Assembly (NCBI GenBank): GCA_002025645.1
Contig: CP018783.1
Coordinates: forward strand, 124,001-188,000
Source of the DNA: Curtobacterium pusillum
GTDB lineage: Bacteria > Actinomycetota > Actinomycetes > Actinomycetales > Microbacteriaceae
Length of the DNA: 64,000 bases
Direction: 5' to 3'
This document shows, piece by piece, positions 39,527-47,565 of the stretch. The stretch's first letter is position 1, and the number at the start of each line of letters is the position of its first letter. The notes beneath the pieces are model-generated. The model had not been told where the DNA came from. It saw only the letters and a list, made by a program, of their open reading frames with translations, and did no database searches. The position numbers and the translations under genes are program-made.

Positions 39527-40807
39527 ATGCTAGGGACCATGGACGATCCGCGTCAACCACCAGCGCGCCCCGTGTTGCACCGCGGAACGAACAGCGCGCG
39601 AGTCGGCACCCTCAACCGCGCCCTCGTCCTCGACGTCGTCCGCCGCCAGGGACCGGCCACCCGGACCACGATCGCCGCGACCACCGGCCTCACCGCGCAG
39701 ACCGTCTCGAACATCGCCGCCCGGCTCCTCCGCGAAGGGCTCCTCCGCCAGGAAGCACCCACCGCACCAGAGGGACCCCGCGCACTCGGCATCGCCCCCG
39801 ACGCCCGGTACGCCATCGGCCTCCACCTCGACCCCGCACGCGTCACCGCGGTCCTGGTCGACCTCGCCGGCACCGTCCTCGCCACCGAACACCGCGAAAC
39901 CGGCCCCGTCGACGACCCCACGGCGACCCTCGACACCATGGCCGCGATGACCGAACGCCTGCTCGCCGGACGCACCCGCCAGCACCGCACCACCCGGGAA
40001 CGCCTCGTCGGCATCGGCGTCGCGGCACCAGGACCCCTCGACCCGGCACGGGCGGCGCTCGCCGCACCCGTCCAGCTGCCGGGCTGGGCGGGGGTGCCCC
40101 TCGCCGAGGAGCTCGGCCGTCGCGCCGGGTTGCCCGTCCTGCTCGAGAAGGACGGCGTCGCGGGCGGGCTCGGCGAGGCCTGGACGACCACGAGCACGGC
40201 GGGCCTCGTCACGGTCACGCTCGGGCACGGGATCAGTGCGGCCGTGGTCGCCGGGGGCGAGGTCGTCCGCGGGGCCACCGGCAACGCCGGCGAGTTCGGC
40301 GGGATGCCCGTGCACGCCCACGGTCGGTGGACCGCCGTCTGGGAGGCCTGCCAGCCCCTCCAACAGGTCCGGCGCGCGATCGACGCCGGACTCCTGCCGG
40401 CCGACACCGGCACCGACTGCCCGGCCGCGGTCCGTGCCTCGTACGAGTCCCTCTGCGCCGATCCCGAGGGTGCACCACTGGTCGCGGCCGGGGGAGCGGC
40501 CCTCGGCTCGGCGCTGGCCCACGTCGTCGAGCTCCTCGACGTCACCGACGTCGTGATCGGCGGCAGCGCGGCGATCGCGGGCGGCGAGGTGTTCCTCGAC
40601 GCGGTCCGTGCGAGCCTCGCCGACCGCCTGCCGGACGCGCCGCGGATCGCCGTCGAGCCGACCACGCACGGCGAGGCGGCCGTCGCCCGCGGTGCGGCGT
40701 GCGCGGTCCTCGCGACGGCGCTCGACGCGCGGGCGCCCGAGGCGACGGTGTCGCCGGTCGCGAGGGCCCGCGGGCCGCGGGCCCGCAGCATCGCGCACCC
40801 CTGGTGA
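39527..40807 (+). CDS. ROK-family transcriptional repressor
   Basis: 426 residues. N-terminal winged HTH at about 28-75 (TTIAATTGLTAQTVSNIAAR) followed by the ROK sugar-kinase-like domain: LVGIGVAAPGPLD near 163, TVTLGHGISAAVV near 227, GNAGEFGGMPV near 248. The zinc-binding C-x-C-x4-C of ROK proteins is not evident; CQPLQQ is at the corresponding place. Represses the divergent sugar operon through the AT-rich palindrome; inducer is probably the transported sugar. ATG 39527 preceded by GAGGTG. Confidence 0.9.
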   Translation: MLGTMDDPRQPPARPVLHRGTNSARVGTLNRALVLDVVRRQGPATRTTIAATTGLTAQTVSNIAARLLREGLLRQEAPTAPEGPRALGIAPDARYAIGLHLDPARVTAVLVDLAGTVLATEHRETGPVDDPTATLDTMAAMTERLLAGRTRQHRTTRERLVGIGVAAPGPLDPARAALAAPVQLPGWAGVPLAEELGRRAGLPVLLEKDGVAGGLGEAWTTTSTAGLVTVTLGHGISAAVVAGGEVVRGATGNAGEFGGMPVHAHGRWTAVWEACQPLQQVRRAIDAGLLPADTGTDCPAAVRASYESLCADPEGAPLVAAGGAALGSALAHVVELLDVTDVVIGGSAAIAGGEVFLDAVRASLADRLPDAPRIAVEPTTHGEAAVARGAACAVLATALDARAPEATVSPVARARGPRARSIAHPW

Positions 40808-40848
40808 GACGGCGCGGCCAGCGTGCGTGCTGCCCTGGTCCGGCACCG

Positions 40849-40893
40849 GCCGGGAGGCGCGGTGCGCGTCCGACCCGCACCGTGCCTCCCGGC
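40849..40893. repeat. Dispersed palindrome, copy 7
   Basis: GCCGGGAGGCGCGGTGCG ... CGCACCGTGCCTCCCGGC, 9-nt loop. Between the ROK gene and the DUF1684 gene, both plus strand. Confidence 0.9.
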
Positions 40894-40979
40894 TTGGTCG
40901 CCGTCACCGCCCCGTCCACGTTCGCGGACCGCGTGACGTCCCGAGACGGCGGCCGTCGCGACGCGACCCGCGGAGGACG

Positions 40980-40985
40980 TAGCGT
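40980..40985 (+). promoter_or_regulatory. Leaderless -10 box of the DUF1684 gene
   Basis: TAGCGT, 6 nt before ATG 40992. Confidence 0.5.
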
Positions 40986-40991
40986 CGTCCC

Positions 40992-41801
40992 ATGACCACG
41001 ACGACGCCGACCGCACCCGACTTCCAGGCCGCGTGGAGCGCCTGGCACGACGCCCACGAGCGCGCCAGGGCGAGCGAGCACGGGTTCCTGGCGATCACGA
41101 GCATCCGGTGGCTGACCGGCACGCCGGAGCGGTTCGACGACGCTCCCGGGACGTGGTCCACTTCGGACGACGGGCCCGTGGTGGTGCTCGCCGAGGGGGA
41201 GTCGATCGAGGTGGACGGCGTCGGGGTCACCGGGACGCACCGCTTCGGCCCGCTGCCGGAACGGTCGAGCACGTCCGTCGTGTGGCAGGACGGGGACGAG
41301 ACCGTGGTCGTCGAGGTCGCCCGCCGCGGTGGCAGTGACGTCATCCGCCCGCGTCGCCCCTCGAACACGACACGGGTGTCGTACCCGGGGACGCCGTCGT
41401 ACGAGCCGGACCCGGCCTTCCTGGTCGACGCGCACTTCGAGCCGTTCGAGACGCCGCGCTCGGTGACGGTGGGCTCCGTCGTCGACGGGCTGCAGCACGT
41501 GTACGAGGCGCCGGGCGTGCTGACGTTCGACCTCGACGGGCCGCGGTCACTCCTGGCGTTCAACGGGCACGGGGACGGGTTGCACGTGCTGTTCACCGAC
41601 CGGACGAGCGGGGTGACGACCTACGCGGCCAACCGGAGCCTGGACATCGCGGCGCCGGACGCCTCGGGTGCGACGACGATCGACTTCAACCGGGCGACGA
41701 ACCTGCCGTGCGCGTACACCGTGCACGCGACGTGCCCGCTGCCGCCGGCGGAGAACCGGCTCGACGTGGCGGTGGAGGCGGGGGAGCGGCTGCCGGTGTG
41801 A
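40992..41801 (+). CDS. DUF1684 family protein
   Basis: 269 residues. FLAITSIRWLTGTPERFDDAPG at the N-terminus and TTIDFNRATNLPCAYT near the C-terminus are the DUF1684 hallmarks. All-beta protein of unknown function, present widely in actinobacteria. Leaderless start. Followed by a 206-bp non-coding region that carries two copies of repeat family 3. Confidence 0.88.
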   Translation: MTTTTPTAPDFQAAWSAWHDAHERARASEHGFLAITSIRWLTGTPERFDDAPGTWSTSDDGPVVVLAEGESIEVDGVGVTGTHRFGPLPERSSTSVVWQDGDETVVVEVARRGGSDVIRPRRPSNTTRVSYPGTPSYEPDPAFLVDAHFEPFETPRSVTVGSVVDGLQHVYEAPGVLTFDLDGPRSLLAFNGHGDGLHVLFTDRTSGVTTYAANRSLDIAAPDASGATTIDFNRATNLPCAYTVHATCPLPPAENRLDVAVEAGERLPV

Positions 41802-41846
41802 GGCGGCGGGCGGGCGCGGCGCGGGCGGCGCGGGTGACGCGCGATG

Positions 41847-41886
41847 TTCGACACGGCACTCGTCGATCGACTCGCGCAGTGTCGAA
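41847..41886. repeat. Repeat family 3, copy 1
   Basis: TTCGACAC ... GTGTCGAA around a centre with GTCGATCGAC. Aligns without gaps over 43 nt with 41918-41957 and 61914-61953. Confidence 0.7.
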
Positions 41887-41917
41887 TCGTGCACGCGCAT
41901 CGGATGCACGGGCATCG

Positions 41918-41957
41918 TTCGACGTGGCACCACGTGATCGACCGGTGCGGTGTCGGA
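41918..41957. repeat. Repeat family 3, copy 2 (diverged)
   Basis: TTCGACGTGGCACC ... GGTGCGGTGTCGGAA. Shares TGATCGAC in the centre and GTGTCG on the right with copies 1 and 3. Nothing else is seen in 41802-42007. Confidence 0.55.
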
Positions 41958-42007
41958 ACATGCACGCGCACACGTCGGCCGGCGCGCCCGTCCGACCGCC
42001 CGACCGG

Positions 42008-42568
42008 TCAGGGCACGCGGACGCGTGACCACCCGCGCGTCGCCCGCCACGTCGACGGGTCGAACGTGAACACGCTCCCCATGCCCGGCTGGTCGAGCGC
42101 TCGGGAGATCGGTACGCCCCGCAGGTCGGCGAGCAGCAGTGCCCCGACCGCACCGTGCGAGACGATCGTGACGTCGCCCTCGGCGGTCAGCGCCCGGACC
42201 GCACCGACGATGCGCGCCTGGGCGTCGACGGCCCGCTCCCACCCGCGTACCGAGTCGTCCGGCGTGGCGAAGAACGCGTCGACGACCACGTCGAACTCTT
42301 CCAGCGGCAGGTAGCCCGTCGCGCTGCGGTCGATCTCGCCCAGTGCGGCGTCCGTCGAGGGGACGAGTCCCACCGTGTCCGCGACGATGGCGGCGGTGTC
42401 GATCGCCTTCTGCTCGGTGCTCGACACGATCCGCCGGACCCCCGGGTGCCAGGCCACGGCAGCGGCCCCGGCCGCGCGGGCCCGACCGTCGGCGGAGAGC
42501 CCCCACGACTCGATCGGCCGTGCGGGGTCGACGACGACCTCGGCGTGGGTCAGGAAGAACGAGACCAC
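42008..42568 (-). CDS. Histidine phosphatase family protein with altered RHG motif
   Basis: 186 residues, phosphoglycerate-mutase-like fold. The family's N-terminal L-V-R-H-G-E-T is FFLTHAEV here: the phosphohistidine His8 is kept but Arg becomes Thr and Gly becomes Ala. IVSSTEQKAIDTA and TIVSHGAVGALLL (second catalytic His) are conserved. Reduced or altered phosphatase activity is possible. GTG start; 4 nt after the MgtC stop, so probably co-transcribed. Confidence 0.82.
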   Translation of the reverse strand: MVSFFLTHAEVVVDPARPIESWGLSADGRARAAGAAAVAWHPGVRRIVSSTEQKAIDTAAIVADTVGLVPSTDAALGEIDRSATGYLPLEEFDVVVDAFFATPDDSVRGWERAVDAQARIVGAVRALTAEGDVTIVSHGAVGALLLADLRGVPISRALDQPGMGSVFTFDPSTWRATRGWSRVRVP

Positions 42569-42572
42569 GGCG

Positions 42573-43295
42573 TCACTCCAGGTCGTCGGCGGCCGACGGG
42601 TCCACGATCCGCACGCCGTCGACCTCGCCGATCCGGGCGATGAGCGAGGACCCCTCGGCCCGGCCGGCGACGTCGATCCGGACCGCGGTGGCGTCGGCCC
42701 GGTCGGTGTCCTGACGCACGAGCCGGGCGACCCGCCACCCGCCCGCGGTCACGAGGGCGAGCACGTCCGGCAGCACCCCGCGTCCGGCGTCGTAGACCAC
42801 GTCGAGCGTCATCGACTGCTCGGCGGAGCGGGACAGCGCCCGGACGATCGCGGTGTAGCCGAACACGACGACGAAGTGCAGGGCCGTGACGACCAGTGCG
42901 AGCAGCCAGAGCCCGGCACCCGCCGCCATGCCGATCGCCGCCGTCTCCCACACCGCGGCCGCCGTGGTCAGCCCGCGGACCGCTCCGCGTCGGGTGAGGA
43001 TGAGCCCGGCGCCGAGGAAGCCGACGCCGGAGACGATCTGCGCCGCGACACGGGACGGGTCGAGCACGACGTGGTCCGGCACGAGGACGTCGCTGAACCC
43101 GTACTTGCTCACGAGCAGCATCAGGGCGGACGCGGTCCCGACGATCGCCTGGGTGCGGATGCCGGCGCTCTTCGACCGGAGCTGGCGCTCGAGGCCGATG
43201 AGCGAGGCGAGGGCGAACGCGAGCAGGACCTCGCCGATCTGCACCCACCCCTGCCCGGCGAGCGGTTCGGTGAGGTGTTCGATCGTCACGCGCAT
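42573..43295 (-). CDS. MgtC/SapB family membrane protein
   Basis: 240 residues. Five N-terminal membrane helices with the signature SLIGLERQLRSKSAGIRTQA near 30-49 and IVSGVGFLGAGLILTRRGAVRGLTTAAAVW near 88-117; a C-terminal ACT-like soluble domain follows. MgtC proteins modulate ATP synthase or magnesium homeostasis. TAGCGT upstream is 8 nt from GTG 43289 and 2 nt from ATG 43295; both starts are in frame. Confidence 0.9.
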   Translation of the reverse strand: MRVTIEHLTEPLAGQGWVQIGEVLLAFALASLIGLERQLRSKSAGIRTQAIVGTASALMLLVSKYGFSDVLVPDHVVLDPSRVAAQIVSGVGFLGAGLILTRRGAVRGLTTAAAVWETAAIGMAAGAGLWLLALVVTALHFVVVFGYTAIVRALSRSAEQSMTLDVVYDAGRGVLPDVLALVTAGGWRVARLVRQDTDRADATAVRIDVAGRAEGSSLIARIGEVDGVRIVDPSAADDLE

Positions 43296-43407
43296 CGACG
43301 CTACTCCCACCGCCACGCGGGGTAACACGTCGTCGTCGTTCGCAACAGACGATCGGGGACGGCACCGTGCTGCCTAGGGTCGCTCCAGACGGACCCCGGG
43401 AGGAACG

Positions 43408-44517
43408 ATGACCACAGCCCCGTTCGCGATCGCGATCGAACTCGACGGCGACGGCGCACACCCCGCAGCGTGGCGGGCGGCCGACCACGCGCCGGCCGAC
43501 CTGCTCAGCGGGAAGCGCATCGCCGCCACCGTGCGGGCGGCCGAACGGGCCGGGTTCACCGCCGTGACCTTCGAGGACGCCGCCGTCCCGCCGGGCACGC
43601 CGACGGGCAGTGGTGTCGCCGGCAGGATCGACGCGGTCCAGCGTGCGGCCTTCGCGGCCCCGCTGACGTCGGCGATCGGTCTCGTCCCGGTCGCACCCGC
43701 CGTCCACACCGAGCCCTTCCACGTCTCGACGCAGCTCGCCACCGCCGACCTGGCGTCCGGCGGCCGTGTCGGGTGGATCGCCGCCACGGACCACGACCCG
43801 CGCTCCGCCGCCGTGTACGGACGCGCACCGGTCGACACCGCCGAGGCCGTCGCGACCGCCGCCGACGCGATCGAGGTCGTCCGGCAACTCTGGGACAGCT
43901 GGGAGGACGACGCCGTCATCCGGGACACCACGACCTGGCGGTACGTCGACCGGGACCGCCTGCACCGGGTGACCGCCGTGTCGCCCAGGCTCTCCGTCGC
44001 CGGACCGAGCATCATCCCGCGGCCGCCGCAGGGACAGCTCCCCGTCTTCGCCCCGTTGGCCGGTGGGCTGCCCGCCGGCACCGACGTCGCCCTCGTCACC
44101 TCGAGCGCGCAGGCCACCCGTCGGGTCGCGACCGAGGCCGGCGCCGCGCAGGTGTGGCTCGAGCTCGAGGTCGCCCTCGACCGTGCCGGTGTCGCCGCCG
44201 CCCGCCGGGTCGCCGACCTCGACGCGCACGAGCCGTGGTCACCGGGAGCCGTCGGGCGGTACGTCGGCGACGCCGCCGGCCTCGTCGACCTGCTCACCGA
44301 CCTCGTCGGCCAGGTCGATGGCGTGCGGATCCACCCCGCGGTCCTGGACGACGACCTCGACGAGATCGGCCGCGCCGTGCTGCCCGCGCTCCGCGAGGCC
44401 GGGCTCTTCCGGTCGCCCCGGCCCGGTGACCGGCTGCGCGAGGTCCTCGGACTCCCGGTCGCGGTCAACCGCCACACCGCCGCCCGCACCGCCGCCCTCG
44501 AGGAGGTCACCGCATGA
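43408..44517 (+). CDS. Luciferase-like flavin monooxygenase (LLM), module 1 first partner
   Basis: 369 residues. FMN/reduced-flavin monooxygenase barrel: HPAAWRAADHAP at 19-30, GFTAVTFEDAAVPP near 49, AIGLVPVAPAVHTEPFHVST and VVRQLWDSWEDDAVIRD. Related to SsuD/NtaA-type enzymes that oxidize organosulfur or aminopolycarboxylate compounds using FMNH2. TAGGGT (43375-43380) is a likely -10 with a short leader and a strong Shine-Dalgarno GGGAGGAACG. Stop overlaps the partner's ATG. Confidence 0.87.
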   Translation: MTTAPFAIAIELDGDGAHPAAWRAADHAPADLLSGKRIAATVRAAERAGFTAVTFEDAAVPPGTPTGSGVAGRIDAVQRAAFAAPLTSAIGLVPVAPAVHTEPFHVSTQLATADLASGGRVGWIAATDHDPRSAAVYGRAPVDTAEAVATAADAIEVVRQLWDSWEDDAVIRDTTTWRYVDRDRLHRVTAVSPRLSVAGPSIIPRPPQGQLPVFAPLAGGLPAGTDVALVTSSAQATRRVATEAGAAQVWLELEVALDRAGVAAARRVADLDAHEPWSPGAVGRYVGDAAGLVDLLTDLVGQVDGVRIHPAVLDDDLDEIGRAVLPALREAGLFRSPRPGDRLREVLGLPVAVNRHTAARTAALEEVTA

Positions 44518-45881
44518 GCACCACGACCCCGCGCAACCAGATCCAGTTCGGCGTCTTCTTCCAGGGCGTCAACTCGACGACGATCTGGACCGAGCCGGAG
44601 TCCGGCTCGCAGACGGCGTTCGAGTCCTTCCGTCGCATCGCGCAGACCGCCGAGCGCGGACTCTTCTCGGCCTTCTTCCTCGGCGAGGGGCTGCGTCTCC
44701 GCGAACACCTCGGGCAGGTGCACGACCTCGACGTCGTCGGCCGTCCGGACGCCCAGACGCAGCTCGCCGCCCTCGCCGCGATCACCGAGCAGATCGGTCT
44801 CGTCGCCACCCAGAACACCACCTACAACGACCCGGTCGACCTCGCACACCGTCTGCAGAGCCTCGACCTCCTGTCCGGCGGGCGGGCGGCCTGGAACGTG
44901 GTCACGACCGACAACGCGTGGACCGGTGCGAACTTCCGCCGCGGCGGCTACCTCGACCACGCCGACCGGTACACCCACGCCGAGCGGGTCGTCGAGACGG
45001 TCCGCGCCGTCTGGGACTCGTGGGACGACGACGTCGTCGCCACCGACCGTGACGCCGCGAGCTGGGCGGACCGGTCGGGCGTCCACGTCGTCGAGCGCGA
45101 CCTCGGGCACTTTGCCGTCCGCGCCGAGGGACGACTGCCGCGCAGCGCCCAGGGACATCCGGTGCTCTTCCAGGCGGGCGACTCCGACGAGGGCCGTGAC
45201 TTCGCCACCCGGGCCGCCGACGTCATCTTCAGTGCTCACCCCGAGTTCGAGGACGCCAAGGCCTTCGCCGCGGACATCCGCCGCCGCACCGTCGCGGCCG
45301 GCCGCCCCGAGGACGACGTTAAGATCTTCCCCGGCCAGCAGTTCGTCCTCGCGGACACCGACGCCGAGGCCGAGGAGAAGGCACGCTGGGTCGCCGAGCA
45401 CCAGATCACGCCGGCCACCGCGATCGCCTACCTCGAGAACATCTGGGGCACGTCGCTGCAGACGTACGACCCGGACGGCCCGCTGCCGGACATCGACCCC
45501 GTCGTCGAGGTCACCGGTTCGACGCGCGGCTCCGGCTTCCAGTTCCAGAAGTCCCAGGAGCTCGCGACGCAGTGGCGCGCACTGTCCGAGGCCGAGGGGC
45601 TCTCGATCCGCCAGCTCGTCACCCGCGTCGGCGTCCGTCGCGGCGGCATCGTCGGCGGCTACTCGAGCGTCGCGGACCGGCTCGCCGAGTACGCCGACGC
45701 CGGGGCCGTGCACGGGTTCAACGTCTCGCCGTGGCTCGTCCCGTCCGGCCTCGACGACATCGTCGACCGCCTCGTGCCACTCCTGCAGGACCGCGGCGTC
45801 TACCCGACGGAGTACCGGGGCGACACGCTGCGCGAGCACCTGGGCCTGCGCGGTCCGCTGACGCGACGCGCGGCCGCCTGA
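44514..45881 (+). CDS. NtaA/SnaA/DszA-family FMN-dependent monooxygenase, module 1 second partner
   Basis: 455 residues. FFQGVNSTTIWTEPESGSQT, DYLFLAEGL-like FLGEGLRLREH, TTYNDPVDLAHRLQSLDLLS, GRAAWNVVTTDN and FRRGGYLDHADRY are the signatures of this two-component monooxygenase family, which needs a separate flavin reductase. Coupled to the preceding gene by ATGA. Closest relative within the window is the 52906-54270 product. Confidence 0.92.
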   Translation: MSTTTPRNQIQFGVFFQGVNSTTIWTEPESGSQTAFESFRRIAQTAERGLFSAFFLGEGLRLREHLGQVHDLDVVGRPDAQTQLAALAAITEQIGLVATQNTTYNDPVDLAHRLQSLDLLSGGRAAWNVVTTDNAWTGANFRRGGYLDHADRYTHAERVVETVRAVWDSWDDDVVATDRDAASWADRSGVHVVERDLGHFAVRAEGRLPRSAQGHPVLFQAGDSDEGRDFATRAADVIFSAHPEFEDAKAFAADIRRRTVAAGRPEDDVKIFPGQQFVLADTDAEAEEKARWVAEHQITPATAIAYLENIWGTSLQTYDPDGPLPDIDPVVEVTGSTRGSGFQFQKSQELATQWRALSEAEGLSIRQLVTRVGVRRGGIVGGYSSVADRLAEYADAGAVHGFNVSPWLVPSGLDDIVDRLVPLLQDRGVYPTEYRGDTLREHLGLRGPLTRRAAA

Positions 45882-45930
45882 CGCGGGCCGGTCCCGGGGC
45901 GCGGCGCACGGTTGTCGCGGCGACCGACCG

Positions 45931-45976
45931 ACGGACGGGAGGCGCGGTGCGGGCCCGCCCCGTGCCTCCCGTCCGT
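45931..45976. repeat. Dispersed palindrome, copy 8, directly upstream of the reverse transcriptase
   Basis: ACGGACGGGAGGCGCGG ... CCGTGCCTCCCGTCCGT with a 12-nt centre GC-rich loop. It ends 13 nt before the RT gene's -10 box, so its right arm occupies the -35 region. Confidence 0.92.
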
Positions 45977-45989
45977 CAGGGGGTCACCG

Positions 45990-45995
45990 TAGGGT
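45990..45995 (+). promoter_or_regulatory. Leaderless -10 box of the reverse transcriptase gene
   Basis: TAGGGT, exactly 6 nt before GTG 46002. The TAG is also the in-frame stop that makes 46002 the first usable start. TCACCGTAGGGTGA here forms a small inverted repeat across the box. Confidence 0.55.
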
Positions 45996-46001
45996 GAGCG
46001 C

Positions 46002-47486
46002 GTGGAGTTCCCGGGGGAGGCGGCCGACGCGTGTGACGCGTCGACCTCTCCGGGGTCACCCCGGGGCACGCAGGACCAGCAGGACGACACGCCCCGAGCG
46101 GGACGGCGCGCTCCGCGCGCGACGCCGCACGGAGGCACCGACGGGTCCCCCGGGAACCCCACGCCCCTGTCCGTCGTCGCCGGCGCCCTCGCGGACGCGT
46201 TCCTGACCGCGGAGCACTGGGGACCGGACGACCTGACCGCCGCCGGCTGGGCGGTGGTGGGCGTCGAGCGCGCCTACGTCGGGCTGGCGGTCGCGGCGGC
46301 CCTCGCGGCGTACCCGCGGCCACCCGTGGACGCACCGCGACAGCTCGCGGCGGTGCTCGCAGCAGCACCGCGGCTGGCCGAACTGCACCGCGCCCGCGAG
46401 TCACGCCGACCGGTCCGGATCACCGCGCGCCGGGCGACCGCGGTCCGGGCACGTCCGGAGACCGCGAGCCGCCTGCTCGTCGACACGCTGCCGGAGCTCG
46501 CGCGCGAACTCGACCTGACCGTCGGGCGGCTGCTCTGGCTCGCGGACACCCGTGCGTGGAACCGACGACCGGGTCCGTCCAGCCCCCTCCACCACCACCG
46601 GCACGAGTGGATCCGTCGACCCGGACGCACGCCGCGGTTGCTCGAGAAGCCGATGGACATGCTCCGCCGGACACAGCGGACCATCCTCGACGAGCTCCTC
46701 ACCGCGCTGCCGGTGCACGACGCGGCGCACGGCTTCATCGGTGGTCGGAGCGTCGTGACCGGAGCCGCAGTGCACACCGGGCAGCAGGTCGTCGTCACGG
46801 CCGACCTGACGTCGTTCTTCGCGAGCATCACGGCGCCCACCGTGTACGGGGTCTTCCGTTCGGCGGGCTTCGCGGAGCCGCTCGCGCACGTCCTCACCGG
46901 CGTCTGCACGCACCGGGTGCCGGTGCACGTCCTCAGCGCGATGCCGGACGGCGGCAGCCCCGAGGAACGGCAGGTGCTGCGCGGCATGCTCCGAGCGGCC
47001 CACCTGCCGCAGGGCGCACCGACCTCGCCGGCGCTGGCGAACACCGCGCTCCGGCACCTGGACGCGCGGCTCGCAGGGTGGGCGGCCTCGGTCGGCGCCG
47101 GCTACACCCGCTACGCCGACGACCTGACGTTCAGCGGCGACGACCGACTCGCGGCACGACCGGACGCGTTCCTCCGCGGGGTCGACCGGATCGTGACGGA
47201 GCAGGGGCTCCGGCTGAACCCGTCGAAGACGCGCGTGCGGCGACGGGGCTCGCGGCAGTCGGTCACCGGGGTCGTCGTCAACGACCGGACCGCACCCGGT
47301 CGGCGCGAGGTCGACCGGCTGCACGCGATCCTGCACAACGCCGCCGAGCACGGCCAGGCCTCGCAGAACCGCGCGGGTCACCCGGACTTCCGGGCTCACC
47401 TGCTCGGGCGGATCGGGTGGGTCGAGCAGGTCCACCCCGGACGCGCGCGGCGGTTGCGCGACGAGTTCGCCCGCATCACGTGGTGA
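46002..47486 (+). CDS. Retron-type reverse transcriptase
   Basis: 494 residues. Order: low-complexity 1-55; helical region 56-190; RT core 190-430. HDAAHGFIGGRSVVTGAAVH (239-258) is the pre-motif-A block with G-A-A-V-H where retron RTs have N-A-x-x-H; TADLTSFFASI holds catalytic Asp268; LPQGAPTSPALAN is 335-347; RYADDLTFSG holds YADD 371-374; VTGVVVN at 421-427 is the retron VTG motif. The C-terminus (SQNRAGHPDFRAHLLGRIGW) is a thumb-like segment. Retron RTs make msDNA from an msr-msd RNA and usually defend against phage with an effector. No effector gene adjoins; neighbours belong to the sulfur-type cluster. Confidence 0.92.
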   Translation: MEFPGEAADACDASTSPGSPRGTQDQQDDTPRAGRRAPRATPHGGTDGSPGNPTPLSVVAGALADAFLTAEHWGPDDLTAAGWAVVGVERAYVGLAVAAALAAYPRPPVDAPRQLAAVLAAAPRLAELHRARESRRPVRITARRATAVRARPETASRLLVDTLPELARELDLTVGRLLWLADTRAWNRRPGPSSPLHHHRHEWIRRPGRTPRLLEKPMDMLRRTQRTILDELLTALPVHDAAHGFIGGRSVVTGAAVHTGQQVVVTADLTSFFASITAPTVYGVFRSAGFAEPLAHVLTGVCTHRVPVHVLSAMPDGGSPEERQVLRGMLRAAHLPQGAPTSPALANTALRHLDARLAGWAASVGAGYTRYADDLTFSGDDRLAARPDAFLRGVDRIVTEQGLRLNPSKTRVRRRGSRQSVTGVVVNDRTAPGRREVDRLHAILHNAAEHGQASQNRAGHPDFRAHLLGRIGWVEQVHPGRARRLRDEFARITW

Positions 47487-47491
47487 TCGGC

Positions 47492-47542
47492 GCGTCCTCG
47501 TGCGGGTGTGACGCCGGGTTGCGGTGCGCACGAGCAGGACGC
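47492..47542 (+). terminator. Bulged hairpin after the reverse transcriptase (terminator or structured RNA)
   Basis: GCGTCCTCGTGCG (47492-47504) pairs with CGCACG-AGC-AGGACGC (47527-47542), a 13-bp stem with a 3-nt bulge and 22-nt loop, 5 nt after the stop. No T-tract. The loop contains GGGTTGCG, inverse of the CGCAAC element found upstream of other genes here. Confidence 0.45.
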
Positions 47543-47553
47543 CCGCCCGCCGG

Positions 47554-47559
47554 TAGCGT
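47554..47559 (+). promoter_or_regulatory. Leaderless -10 box of the DszC/SfnB-like gene
   Basis: TAGCGT, 6 nt before ATG 47566. Confidence 0.5.
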
Positions 47560-47565
47560 GCCGCC

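Noticed and set aside
41802..42007. CRISPR-like array after the DUF1684 gene
   Set aside because: Only two diverged 43-nt palindromic units without regular spacers and no cas genes; better described as a dispersed repeat family.
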